From positions 1-30,526 of the forward strand of contig JACPGP010000007.1 in assembly GCA_016182425.1 (NCBI GenBank): a DNA stretch of 30,526 nt, written 5' to 3'. Made by a program: the position numbers and the translations under genes. The notes under the pieces were generated by a model. That model was given only the letters and a program-made list of their open reading frames with translations. It ran no database searches and was not told the origin of the DNA. This DNA comes from Candidatus Levyibacteriota bacterium (lineage in GTDB: Bacteria > Patescibacteria > Microgenomatia > Levybacterales > UBA12049). Position 1 is the stretch's first letter. Every line of letters starts with the position of its first letter. Below, in pieces: positions 13,997 to 22,009 of this stretch.

Positions 13997-14302
13997 ATGA
14001 AACAAAAAAATTCTTCAGAAGAATACATTACCAAAAAATATCTAGATGAAAGATTTAGTGTTTTTGCGCAAAGCATACGCAGAGAAACACAGTTTATTGT
14101 GGATACCGCTATTGAAAAACTTGAGAACAGACTGCGACAAACAAACGATAAATTATTTAATATGCTTGACAAAATTGTTAAAGAACTTGAGGGCATGCGG
14201 GAGGACAGAATTATCGGCGATCACCAGGCAAAACAAGTCCGACAACAAGTCGACAATCACGAAAAAAGAATCAAACGACTTGAAGTCCGCCAAACAGCGT
14301 AA
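13997..14302 (+). CDS. Small charged coiled-coil protein
   Basis: A 101-residue hydrophilic protein, predicted almost entirely helical, with heptad-like spacing of hydrophobics from about residue 25 to the end. No membrane segment or catalytic motif. A similar small coiled-coil gene at 21675 occupies the same place relative to the ilvA attenuator as this one does to the leuA attenuator. Function unknown. Confidence 0.75.
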   Translation: MKQKNSSEEYITKKYLDERFSVFAQSIRRETQFIVDTAIEKLENRLRQTNDKLFNMLDKIVKELEGMREDRIIGDHQAKQVRQQVDNHEKRIKRLEVRQTA

Positions 14303-14305
14303 GCG

Positions 14306-14334
14306 TTGACAAACGAAGCATAACCTTCTATACT
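14306..14334 (+). promoter_or_regulatory. Promoter of the leu/ilvD operon
   Basis: Perfect TTGACA (14306-14311), 17-base spacer, TATACT (14329-14334). The leader peptide ATG begins 7 bases after the -10 box. Confidence 0.9.
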
Positions 14335-14341
14335 ACACATA

Positions 14342-14392
14342 ATGAATAAAAGAATTCTTCTCCTTAACCTTGTACTCCTTCTCAAGGAGTAA
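14342..14392 (+). CDS. leuA leader peptide (leucine-rich)
   Basis: ATG-started 16-codon ORF encoding MNKRILLLNLVLLLKE, stop TAA at 14390. Seven of 16 codons are Leu and all are CTT or CTC, read by tRNA-Leu(GAG). It starts at the predicted mRNA 5' end with no Shine-Dalgarno. Codons 6-10 (CTT CTC CTT AAC CTT) form strand 1 of the attenuator. A ribosome stopping at the TAA would cover strand 2, which begins four bases later. Analogous to LeuL of enterobacteria. Confidence 0.93.
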   Translation: MNKRILLLNLVLLLKE

Positions 14393-14458
14393 TGTGGTTT
14401 GGGAGAAAAGATCTCTTAAAATTAATACAAAATCTCCCAAACAGAGGGAGATTTTTTT
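14359..14458 (+). promoter_or_regulatory. leuA transcription attenuator
   Basis: A full four-strand attenuator. Strand 1 TCTCCTTAACC (14359-14369) pairs with strand 2 GGTTTGGGAGA (14396-14406) with one mismatch. Strand 2 pairs perfectly over 10 bases with strand 3 TCTCCCAAAC (14433-14442). Strand 3 pairs with strand 4 as AATCTCCC (14431-14438)/GGGAGATT (14446-14453), then seven T reach the leuA ATG at 14459. Stalling at Leu codons hides strand 1 and favours the antiterminator. GAGGGAG in strand 4 is also a Shine-Dalgarno-like site 8 bases before the ATG, hidden in the terminator form. Confidence 0.93.
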
Positions 14459-15949
14459 ATGAAAAATAAAGTTTTTATTTTCGACACAACCCTTCGCGAT
14501 GGCGAGCAGGTTCCTGGCTGCCAATTAAATACTATCGAAAAAATCCAGGTGGCAAAATCCTTAGACGCGCTTGGTGTTGATATTATCGAAGCGGGTTTTC
14601 CAATCTCGAGTCCCGGAGACTTAAAGTCAATTCAAGAACTCTCTAAAGTAATCACTCGTCCTGTTATCTGTGCCCTCTCTCGTGCAATCAAAGAAGATAT
14701 AGACGCTGCAGTTGAAAGTTTGCAATTTGCAAAACGTAAACGAATTCACACTTTTATTAGTTCTTCAGATGTGCATATTAAATATCAATTCAAATCCACT
14801 CGCGAAAAAATTATGGAGCAGGGAATCGAAGCAGTAAAATATGCCAAAAAATTTGCTGAAGATGTGGAGTTTTCCGCCATGGATGCAGGAAGATCAGACA
14901 ATGCATTTTTAGCAAAGTTTATCGAAAGCGCCATTAAAGCTGGCGCAACAACGGTTAATATTCCCGATACCACCGGCTACTGCTTGCCGGATGAATTTGG
15001 GACAAAAATAAAGTATTTATTCGAGAATGTCAAGGGAATTGACAGGGTAATTGTAAGCATACATTGCCACAATGACTTGGGTTTAGCCACGGCAAACTCA
15101 ATTGCTGCTGTACAAAATGGCGCGCGTCAAATAGAAGTGACTGTGAATGGAGTAGGAGAAAGAGCGGGAAATACCTCGCTTGAGGAAGCTGTGATGATAC
15201 TAAAAACAAGAGAGGACTTACATGCTACAACGAATATTAACACCAAAAAAATCTATGCTACAAGTAGGCTCGTATCTCAACTGATGCGCATACCAGTCCA
15301 GGCCAATAAAGCAATTGTTGGCAGAAACGCCTTTGCCCACTCATCTGGCATTCACCAAAATGGAATACTTAAAAACAGGCTTAACTACGAGGTTATGGAT
15401 CCAAAAGATGTTGGTATCAAAACATCTTCCCTTATTTTAACCGCCAGGTCTGGCAGATCGGCATTAAGACATCACTTAGACCGGCTTGGTTATAAAGTGT
15501 CCCAAAAAAAACTCGATGAGACATACCAAAAGTTTTTGGTCCTTGCCGATAAGAAAAAAGACATCAATGACGAGGATCTACGAATTTTAATGGGAGATAC
15601 CAATGGCAAAAAGGGTCTAGTGCTTTCGCTTTTAGAGGTTGTCTGTGGATTTCCCTTAAAACCAATGGCCACAGTAAAACTGCAAGTAAACGGCAAAGAG
15701 ATTGTTGCAACCTCACACGGCAATGGACCAATTGACGCCTCATTTAACGCCATAAATGATATAGTAAAAAAGCAAGCAGATTTAGAAGAATTTTTAATCC
15801 AGGCAATAACAAAGGGCAGCGATGATATTGGTAAAGTACATATTCAACTCAAACATAAAGGTAATATCTATTATGGTTTTGGTGCAGATACCGATATTGT
15901 GGTCGCATCAGTTAAAGCATACCTTAATGGACTAAACAAACTAATATGA
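14459..15949 (+). CDS. leuA: 2-isopropylmalate synthase
   Basis: Condenses acetyl-CoA with 2-oxoisovalerate, the first committed step to leucine. The metal and substrate motif DTTLRDGEQ is at residues 9-17 and HCHNDLGLA near 202; NGVGERAGN follows. At 496 residues it keeps the C-terminal LeuA regulatory domain (about 365-490), so leucine feedback is possible in addition to attenuation. Its TGA overlaps the ilvD start (ATGA). Confidence 0.95.
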   Translation: MKNKVFIFDTTLRDGEQVPGCQLNTIEKIQVAKSLDALGVDIIEAGFPISSPGDLKSIQELSKVITRPVICALSRAIKEDIDAAVESLQFAKRKRIHTFISSSDVHIKYQFKSTREKIMEQGIEAVKYAKKFAEDVEFSAMDAGRSDNAFLAKFIESAIKAGATTVNIPDTTGYCLPDEFGTKIKYLFENVKGIDRVIVSIHCHNDLGLATANSIAAVQNGARQIEVTVNGVGERAGNTSLEEAVMILKTREDLHATTNINTKKIYATSRLVSQLMRIPVQANKAIVGRNAFAHSSGIHQNGILKNRLNYEVMDPKDVGIKTSSLILTARSGRSALRHHLDRLGYKVSQKKLDETYQKFLVLADKKKDINDEDLRILMGDTNGKKGLVLSLLEVVCGFPLKPMATVKLQVNGKEIVATSHGNGPIDASFNAINDIVKKQADLEEFLIQAITKGSDDIGKVHIQLKHKGNIYYGFGADTDIVVASVKAYLNGLNKLI

Positions 15950-17649
15950 AAAAACGAAGCGATAAACTTACTGGTACACCTGGTGGTAATAATTGGGTTA
16001 AGCGCTCACCGGCCCGCGCCATGCTCCGCGCTGTTGGATTTACAGATGAGGATTTTGAAAAGCCAATTGTAACTGTTGCATGCCCCTATACGAATGCAAC
16101 CCCATGTAATGCCCATATAAAAGAACTTGGGGAAATAGCGTTACAAGAAGTTGAAAAAAATAATGGAAAAGGCTTTATTTTCGGTACCCCTGTTGTCACA
16201 GACGGCGAAACAATGGGCATGGAAGGCATGAAGTATTCGCTTGTTTCCCGCGACTTAATTGCTGATTGCATTGAAACCATGCACGAAGCGTATGCGGCTG
16301 ATGCTGCCTTTACCCTTTCCGGGTGTGACAAAACAATTCCAGCAGCGCTAATGCCATTGGCTCGCAACAACAGTATAGGGCTTACTCTCTATGGAGGTAC
16401 TATTTTACCTGGAAAATTGCATGGTCGTGATTTAACGATTGTAAATACTTTCGAAGCAGTAGGTAGCTACGCTGCCGGTAAAATTAGCGAGAAGGAATTA
16501 TATGATGTTGAATGTAACTCGTGCCCGGGCAATGGCGCTTGTGGAGGAATGTTTACAGCCAATACGATGAGTTCTGCAATCGAAGCGCTTGGTATGAGCA
16601 TTCCAGGCAGCGCTTCCCACCCAGCAGTTGATACAAAAAATCGCATTTCTGCCAAAAAACTGCAGGATGTTAAAACATCTATCGAAACACTTTTCATGCT
16701 TTTAGAAAAAAACATTAGAGTAAAAGATATTATGACAAAAAAGGCATTTGAAAATGCAATAACTGTTGTTTTGGCACTGGGCGGCTCCACAAATGCAGTG
16801 TTACATCTTCTGGCACTTGCTCATGATACAGATGTGCCACTAATACTCGATGACTTTACCCGCATTGGCAAAAAAGTGCCACTCCTTGGCAATTTTAAGC
16901 CTTTTGGAGCCTATGCAATGGAAGATCTAGATAAAATAGGCGGCATTCCCATGGTAATGAAAATGCTTTTGGATAAAGGGCTCTTGCATGGTGATTGCTT
17001 AACAGTCACAGGAAAAACAGTTGCAGAAAATCTTAAAAATATTGGTCCTCGACCAAAAAATCAAGATATTATATATTCACTTGAAAATCCTTTCGCTCCA
17101 CCAATGCATCACATAATAATTTTGCGAGGAAATCTTGCCCCTGATGGCGCAGTGTTAAAACTTAGCGGAAAGGAAATGAAAAAACACACTGGTCCTGCTC
17201 GTGTCTTTAATTGCGAGGAAGAAGCCCTTGACGCGATTCTGCAAGGCAGGATTAAGAAAAATGATGTTATTGTTATCCGCTATGAAGGGCCAAAAGGCGG
17301 TCCAGGCATGCGGGAAATGCTCTCTCCCTCTGCTGCGCTTATGGGAGCAGGCTTAGGTAAAGATGTTGCTCTTATTACCGATGGTAGGTTTTCTGGCGGT
17401 ACGCATGGCATTATGGTTGGGCATATAGCACCCGAGGCGCAAGTCGGTGGTGTACTTGCAATAGTAAATGAGGGTGATACGATAACAATAGATCTCACAA
17501 AAAAGACAATTGACGTTGAACTTTCGAGTATTGAAATAAAAAAAAGGCTGGCAAAATGGAAAGCACCAAAGTCGCAGTATACACGAGGTATTTTGGCAAA
17601 GTACGCAAAATTAGTATCAAGCGCAAGTAAAGGAGCAGTCACATCATGA
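15946..17649 (+). CDS. ilvD: Dihydroxy-acid dehydratase
   Basis: Iron-sulfur enzyme dehydrating dihydroxyisovalerate or dihydroxymethylvalerate to the 2-oxo acids for Val/Leu and Ile. Cluster cysteines lie in SGCDKTIPA (about 124) and CNSCPGNGACGG (about 189). GGSTNAVLHLLA and GRFSGGTHGIMVGHIAPEA are further family signatures. Full length at 567 residues. Joined by ATGA overlaps to leuA upstream and ridA downstream. Confidence 0.96.
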   Translation: MKKRSDKLTGTPGGNNWVKRSPARAMLRAVGFTDEDFEKPIVTVACPYTNATPCNAHIKELGEIALQEVEKNNGKGFIFGTPVVTDGETMGMEGMKYSLVSRDLIADCIETMHEAYAADAAFTLSGCDKTIPAALMPLARNNSIGLTLYGGTILPGKLHGRDLTIVNTFEAVGSYAAGKISEKELYDVECNSCPGNGACGGMFTANTMSSAIEALGMSIPGSASHPAVDTKNRISAKKLQDVKTSIETLFMLLEKNIRVKDIMTKKAFENAITVVLALGGSTNAVLHLLALAHDTDVPLILDDFTRIGKKVPLLGNFKPFGAYAMEDLDKIGGIPMVMKMLLDKGLLHGDCLTVTGKTVAENLKNIGPRPKNQDIIYSLENPFAPPMHHIIILRGNLAPDGAVLKLSGKEMKKHTGPARVFNCEEEALDAILQGRIKKNDVIVIRYEGPKGGPGMREMLSPSAALMGAGLGKDVALITDGRFSGGTHGIMVGHIAPEAQVGGVLAIVNEGDTITIDLTKKTIDVELSSIEIKKRLAKWKAPKSQYTRGILAKYAKLVSSASKGAVTS

Positions 17650-17986
17650 AATATATAAAAACTAACAAGGCTCCAGAAGCAATAGGACCTTATTCACAAG
17701 CAATTGTTGCTAAAGGGTTTGTTTTTTGTGCAGTCTTGTTGACGGAGTTGAAAATCAAACTCGGCAAATACTAAAAAATATTGAAGCAGTGTTAAAAGCG
17801 GCAGGCTCCAGCAAGTCAAACATTGTCAAAACAACAGTGTTTCTAAAAAATATGGCTGATTTTCCAAAAATGAACGAAGTTTTTGCCTCTTTTTTTGGCG
17901 ACCACAAGCCAGCACGGGCTACAGTTGAGGTCTCCAATCTCCCAAAAGGCGCACTCATCGAAATCGAGGCCATCGCCCTCAAATGA
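17646..17986 (+). pseudogene. ridA: RidA family enamine/imine deaminase, disrupted
   Basis: RidA hydrolyses reactive enamines released by IlvA and other PLP enzymes. The gene starts with the ilvD overlap and reads IGPYSQAIVAKGFVFCA, then shifts frame near 17730-17733; the remainder (VDGVENQTRQILKNIEAVL to the Arg in PARATVEV) is in another frame. The family segment GQIPxDPxTG is missing. The pattern fits a deletion of about 31 bases between two GCA copies. A TTG at 17726 could restart the second part but would lack the N-terminal strand. Loss is real unless the assembly is wrong. Confidence 0.8.
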
Positions 17987-19132
17987 AACCAAAAACACCC
18001 AAGCATTTACCGGTCTTCGAAAAAGAAATATCCCAGTTTTTAGAATACAAAGAACTTGGGCAACGGCAGACCACAATGTACCAACCAAAGATCAAGATAA
18101 ACCAATTCAAGAATTACTCTCAAAAAAACAAGTCGAGATGCTTACAAAAAATTGTAACGAATTTGGCATTCGCCTTTATGGATTAGGTCATCCATATCAG
18201 GGCATTGTGCATATTATTGGTCCAGAACTTGGCATTACCAAACCTGGCATGACCATTGTCTGCGGCGACAGCCACACCTCAACGCATGGCGCATTTGGCG
18301 CAATTGCATTTGGCATAGGAACTAGTGAAGTTAAGCAAGTCTTAGCAACACAAACTATTTTACAATACAAACCAAAAACCATGCGAATTACCGTTGATGG
18401 AAAATTAAAAAAAGGTGTAGTTTCAAAAGATATTATCTTATACATTATTTCCAAAATATCAGCATCTGGCGCAACTGGCTATTTTGTCGAATACGCAGGG
18501 TCAATAATTCGATCTCTTTCTATGGTGAAGCTTTGAAATACTGGAAAACCTTACCATCAGATAAAAAAGCAAAATATGATAAAGAACTACAATTTGACGC
18601 AGAAGACATCGAACCAATGATTACCTATGGCACCAATCCCGGCATGGGAGTAAAAATCACAGAAAAAATCCCATCCTCACCCTCAATCAAAAAAGCGCTT
18701 ACCTATATGGACCTAAAACCAGGAACTCCGATGATTGGATTAAAAGTTGATTATGTTTTCTTAGGCAGCTGCACCAACTCCCGTATCGAAGACTTACGAA
18801 TGATAGCCAGTATTGTTAAGGGGAAAAAGAAAGCAAAAAATGTTGATGTTTTTGTTATTCCAGGCTCAAAACAAGTGGAAAAACAAGCACGAGAAGAAGG
18901 TTTGGACAAAATTTTTGAAAAAGCAGGTTTTGAGCTGCGAGGTCCTGGATGCTCTGCATGTTTGGGAATGAATGAGGACAAAATTCCGCCTAACAAATAC
19001 TGTATTTCAACATCCAACAGAAACTTTGAAGGAAGACAAGGACCGGGGGCTCGAACATTTTTAGCAAGTCCATTAACTGCTGCAGCTTCGGCAATAACAG
19101 GAAAAATAACAGATGTAAGAACAATGCTATGA
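17983..19132 (+). pseudogene. leuC: 3-isopropylmalate dehydratase large subunit, disrupted by two deletions
   Basis: Recognisable LeuC in three pieces. ATG 17983 gives MKPKT, then the frame changes near 17997 to TQAFTGLRKRNIPVF...ATADHNVPT, with about 35 N-terminal residues missing. That frame runs to RSLSM and changes near 18521 to YGEALKYWKTL, with about 45 residues missing (the usual EGRMTLCNM to DD region). The C-terminal piece keeps the cluster cysteines in FLGSCTNSR and GPGCSACLGM. The second junction lies at a TATGG repeat. As written, no active enzyme can be made. leuD and leuB downstream are intact. Confidence 0.85.
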
Positions 19133-19701
19133 AAAAAATAATCTCCACTTGCATACCCCTTCCCATGGAGAATATAGATACCGACCAGATTATTCCGGCT
19201 CGCTTTCTTAAAGCAACTACTCGTGAAGGGTTTGGCGAAAACTTATTTCGAGACTGGCGCACAAAGCATAATTTTGTTCTCAATAATCCAACATACTTTG
19301 GCAAAATTTTAGTCACGGGAAAAAATTTTGGTTGTGGCTCTAGCCGTGAACACGCCGCCTGGGCACTAAAAGATTACGGATTTAAGGCCGTAGTTTCAAG
19401 CTTTTTTGCCGATATATTCAAAAGCAATGCGCTTAACAATAATTTACTTTCTGTACAAGTAAGCAAAGCATTTTTACAAAAGCTTTTCAAAACAATTGAG
19501 AAAAATCCAAAAATAAAAGTAGTTATTGACCTTGAAAAACAAACAATTGCTTACAATTCACAAAAGCAACATTTTGATATTAACCCTTACAAAAAAGCCT
19601 GCCTCATGTATGGCTACGATGATATCGATTATCTCTTGAGTCTTAAGAAAGAAATAGAGAAGTTTGAGAAGAATAGAAAAAATGATTTTTCTATTATATG
19701 A
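19129..19701 (+). CDS. leuD: 3-isopropylmalate dehydratase small subunit
   Basis: Swivel-domain partner of LeuC. MENIDTDQIIPARFL near residue 13 and GKNFGCGSSREHAAWAL (about 64-80) are the family hallmarks. At 190 residues it is full length. Starts by ATGA overlap with the end of the leuC remnant and ends by the same overlap with leuB. Confidence 0.94.
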   Translation: MKKIISTCIPLPMENIDTDQIIPARFLKATTREGFGENLFRDWRTKHNFVLNNPTYFGKILVTGKNFGCGSSREHAAWALKDYGFKAVVSSFFADIFKSNALNNNLLSVQVSKAFLQKLFKTIEKNPKIKVVIDLEKQTIAYNSQKQHFDINPYKKACLMYGYDDIDYLLSLKKEIEKFEKNRKNDFSII

Positions 19702-20747
19702 GAAAAAAAATTGCTGTTTTACCAGGCGATGGGGTAGGCCCAGAAGTAGTAGAACAGGCATTAAAAGTGCTCAAAAAAGTGAGTACAAAATTTCATCATG
19801 AATTTTTGTTCAAAAACGCACTAATAGGCGCATCAGCAATAGATAAAACAAGAAGTCCTTTACCAGATGAGACACTAAATCTTTGCAAATCTTCAGACGC
19901 CATTCTTTTTGGTGCAATTGGCGATCCAAAGTACGACAATAACCCAACTCTTAAAGTTAGACCCGAACAAGGTCTATTAAAACTCAGAAAATCCCTCGGA
20001 TTATACGCAAACATCCGTCCAATACGAGTATTTGAGAAACTCAAAGCAAAATCGCCTTTAAAAGAAACAATCCTTGATGGAGTTGATTTTGTTGTTATTC
20101 GAGAGCTTATTGGAGGTATCTATTTTGGTGAGCGGGGGAGAACTGAAAATGGGGACGCATTTGATACAAGTACGTATTCAAAAGAAGGAATTATCCGAGT
20201 TGCAAAGTTTGCATTCGAATTAGCCAGGAAACGAAACAAACAAGTTACTCTTGTTGATAAAGCAAATGTGCTAGAAACATCAAGGCTGTGGCGGGAAACA
20301 GTAGAGGAGTTGGCAAAAAAGTATCCTGATATAACCGTTGAATTCATGTTTATCGACAACGCAGCCATGCAAATCATTAAAAAACCAAGTAGTTTTGATG
20401 TTATTTTAACCGAAAATATGTTTGGCGATATTTTAACCGACGAAGCATCGGTCATAACAGGCTCAATCGGCATGCTTCCATCTGCTTCAATTGGAGAAAA
20501 GACCTCTCTTTACGAACCAATTCATGGATCGTACCCAAAAGCCAAAGGCACAAATACCGCAAATCCAATTGGCACCATACTCTCTGCCGCCATGATGCTA
20601 GACTTAAGTTTTGGCCTTACAAAGGAAGCCAAAGCTATAGAAAACGCAGTCGAAAAAGCAATAAATCAAGGCTACGGCACAAAAGATATTAGCGATAACC
20701 CTCTGTCTACTTCCGAAATAGGCGACAAAATAGTATCTCTGATATAA
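19698..20747 (+). CDS. leuB: 3-isopropylmalate dehydrogenase
   Basis: Oxidative decarboxylation of 3-isopropylmalate with NAD+, giving 2-oxoisocaproate. N-terminal LPGDGVGPEVV, substrate arginines in RPEQGLLKLRK and RPIR, RELIGGIYFG, and the metal-binding DILTDEASVITGS are all present. Full length at 349 residues. The -10 box of the following tRNA-Val overlaps its stop codon. Confidence 0.95.
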   Translation: MRKKIAVLPGDGVGPEVVEQALKVLKKVSTKFHHEFLFKNALIGASAIDKTRSPLPDETLNLCKSSDAILFGAIGDPKYDNNPTLKVRPEQGLLKLRKSLGLYANIRPIRVFEKLKAKSPLKETILDGVDFVVIRELIGGIYFGERGRTENGDAFDTSTYSKEGIIRVAKFAFELARKRNKQVTLVDKANVLETSRLWRETVEELAKKYPDITVEFMFIDNAAMQIIKKPSSFDVILTENMFGDILTDEASVITGSIGMLPSASIGEKTSLYEPIHGSYPKAKGTNTANPIGTILSAAMMLDLSFGLTKEAKAIENAVEKAINQGYGTKDISDNPLSTSEIGDKIVSLI

Positions 20748-20758
20748 TAGATGTCAAT

Positions 20759-20830
20759 GGGCTCGTAGCTCAGTGGTAGAGCGCTTCGTTGACATCGAAG
20801 AGGTCAGAAGTCCGATCCTTCTCGGGCCCA
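20759..20830 (+). tRNA. tRNA-Val(GAC)
   Basis: Acceptor GGGCTCG/CGGGCCC, anticodon stem CTTCG/CGAAG with loop TTGACAT (GAC), discriminator A. The T-loop reads TCCGATC, so position 55 is C instead of the near-universal U. TATAAT at 20743-20748 is the likely -10 box. It would read the GTT and GTC codons in the ilvB leader peptide. Confidence 0.92.
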
Positions 20831-20859
20831 CTAAATTCTCTAAGGTAGAATGATATCAT

Positions 20860-21027
20860 ATGAAAAAAGATGCTTTTAGTAATCTTCTCTATAAACTCTC
20901 CAAACAAAGTGGTCAAGAAAAACTCCGTATTTCCTTCCAATTATCTCAATTTGTAAGACAGTTGCGAAAACAGGGAGAATTGTATGCAAAGAAAAAACAG
21001 GGATTTAAGCCAAGAGCAACTGCTTAA
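20860..21027 (+). CDS. Small basic protein, possible antitoxin partner
   Basis: 55-residue ORF starting MKKDAFSNLLYKLSKQ, very rich in Lys, Arg and Gln. Its 3' end overlaps the nucleotidyltransferase gene by 44 bases in another frame, suggesting coupled translation. TAGAAT (20846-20851) is a likely -10 box 8 bases before the ATG. The small-gene-then-nucleotidyltransferase order resembles toxin-antitoxin pairs, but I recognise no antitoxin fold. Confidence 0.6.
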   Translation: MKKDAFSNLLYKLSKQSGQEKLRISFQLSQFVRQLRKQGELYAKKKQGFKPRATA

Positions 21028-21583
21028 AACAATAACCTCACTGCTTGAGAAAGCGCATATTCCTTACATGGTTACAGGTGCGCTTAGCGTCATTTTCTAT
21101 GGCAGACCAAGAGCCTCCCACGATATTGATTTTGTTATCGAGGCAGAAGAAAAAAATATTCCATTATTAGTAAGTACATTTTCAAAACTACCTAACCAGG
21201 AATTCATTGTGGATCCACATTTAATACGAGACGCAGTAAAACGCAAATACATGTTTAATCTTTTGCATCTGCCAACAATGCTTAAACTTGACTTTTTTCT
21301 TTTAGAAAGCGATGAGTTTGATAAAAGCCGTTTCCAAAGAAGAAAAACATACAAGGTCTTCGGGCAAAAAATGACATTCGCTTCCCCTGAAGATACCATC
21401 TTGATAAAACTATTATGGTATAAAGATACGAAAATTGAAAAACATTTGATTGACGCAGCATTTATCTATCAGATACAAGAAAAACAACTTGATAAAACAT
21501 ACCTGAGAAGCTGGACAAAAAAGCATAATACCGAATCACTATTAAAAGAACTTAAAAAAATCAATTTGCAGATGTATTACTGA
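20984..21583 (+). CDS. Nucleotidyltransferase of the MNT/AbiEii-like superfamily
   Basis: 199 residues with the polymerase-beta-like core YMVTGALSVIFYGRPRASHD, then DIDFVI; D47 and D49 are the metal-binding pair. This fold includes AbiEii-type toxins and stand-alone nucleotidyltransferases that modify proteins or tRNA. The target is unknown. It is preceded by an overlapping small basic gene, so a toxin-antitoxin or defence role is possible but not shown. Confidence 0.75.
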   Translation: MQRKNRDLSQEQLLKTITSLLEKAHIPYMVTGALSVIFYGRPRASHDIDFVIEAEEKNIPLLVSTFSKLPNQEFIVDPHLIRDAVKRKYMFNLLHLPTMLKLDFFLLESDEFDKSRFQRRKTYKVFGQKMTFASPEDTILIKLLWYKDTKIEKHLIDAAFIYQIQEKQLDKTYLRSWTKKHNTESLLKELKKINLQMYY

Positions 21584-21639
21584 ATATGACAAGAAACAAA
21601 GCGTACGAACAGTGATCCACTTGGACTGTAAAAGACCTC

Positions 21640-21668
21640 TTGCATCTTCTTTCAAAACCTTTTACTAT
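21640..21668 (+). promoter_or_regulatory. Promoter of the coiled-coil gene at 21675
   Basis: TTGCAT (21640-21645), 17-base spacer, TACTAT (21663-21668). Places the transcript start at or next to ATG 21675, which decides the start over an in-frame GTG at 21612. Confidence 0.6.
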
Positions 21669-21674
21669 ATATGC

Positions 21675-21926
21675 ATGTTAACAAAAAACGATCTCGAACA
21701 AATTAGAACAATTGTTAAAGAAGAAACCCATTTTGAAATTAAAATATCTGAAGGAAAAATTCTAGAGGCGGTTGATGAAAAAATTAGAGCTTCAGAAAAA
21801 AGAATTATTAGTGAAGTTGGAAATTTTATTGATCAGGCTATTCTTCCGCAGCTTGATGACAAAGCAGATAAAAAGGACGTACAACGGCTGGAACAAAAAC
21901 TTGACAGCCTTTTACACGCAAATTAA
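21675..21926 (+). CDS. Small charged coiled-coil protein
   Basis: 83 residues from ATG 21675, beginning MLTKNDLEQIRTIVKEE, with an Ala/Lys/Glu-rich helix and a C-terminal heptad segment (DVQRLEQKLDSLL). Resembles the protein at 13997 in size, composition and position just upstream of an amino acid attenuator, though detailed homology is not evident. It has its own leaderless promoter. Function unknown. Confidence 0.75.
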   Translation: MLTKNDLEQIRTIVKEETHFEIKISEGKILEAVDEKIRASEKRIISEVGNFIDQAILPQLDDKADKKDVQRLEQKLDSLLHAN

Positions 21927-21928
21927 TA

Positions 21929-21957
21929 TTGACTTCTTACATCTGACCTGATATTAT
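21929..21957 (+). promoter_or_regulatory. Promoter of ilvA
   Basis: TTGACT (21929-21934), 17-base spacer, TATTAT (21952-21957). The leader peptide ATG is 7 bases after the -10 box, as in the leuA and ilvB leaders. Confidence 0.85.
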
Positions 21958-21964
21958 ACAAATA

Positions 21965-22009
21965 ATGAATAAAAAATTAATTATTGCAATTACAACTACC
22001 CTTCTCTAA
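21965..22009 (+). CDS. ilvA leader peptide (Ile/Thr/Leu-rich)
   Basis: ATG-started 14-codon ORF encoding MNKKLIIAITTTLL, stop TAA at 22007. It has three Ile (all ATT), three consecutive Thr (ACA ACT ACC) and three Leu. These are the product-pathway amino acid, the substrate of IlvA, and leucine. Thr and Leu codons 10-13 form strand 1 of the attenuator. No Shine-Dalgarno; the start coincides with the predicted mRNA 5' end. Confidence 0.9.
   Translation: MNKKLIIAITTTLL

Noticed and set aside
17726..17986. Functional short RidA started at TTG 17726
   Set aside because: It would lack the N-terminal strand and the GQIP loop; the better reading is one gene damaged by a deletion.
21612..21674. GTG start extending the coiled-coil protein
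   Set aside because: The extension overlaps a promoter (21640-21668) whose transcript would begin at ATG 21675.
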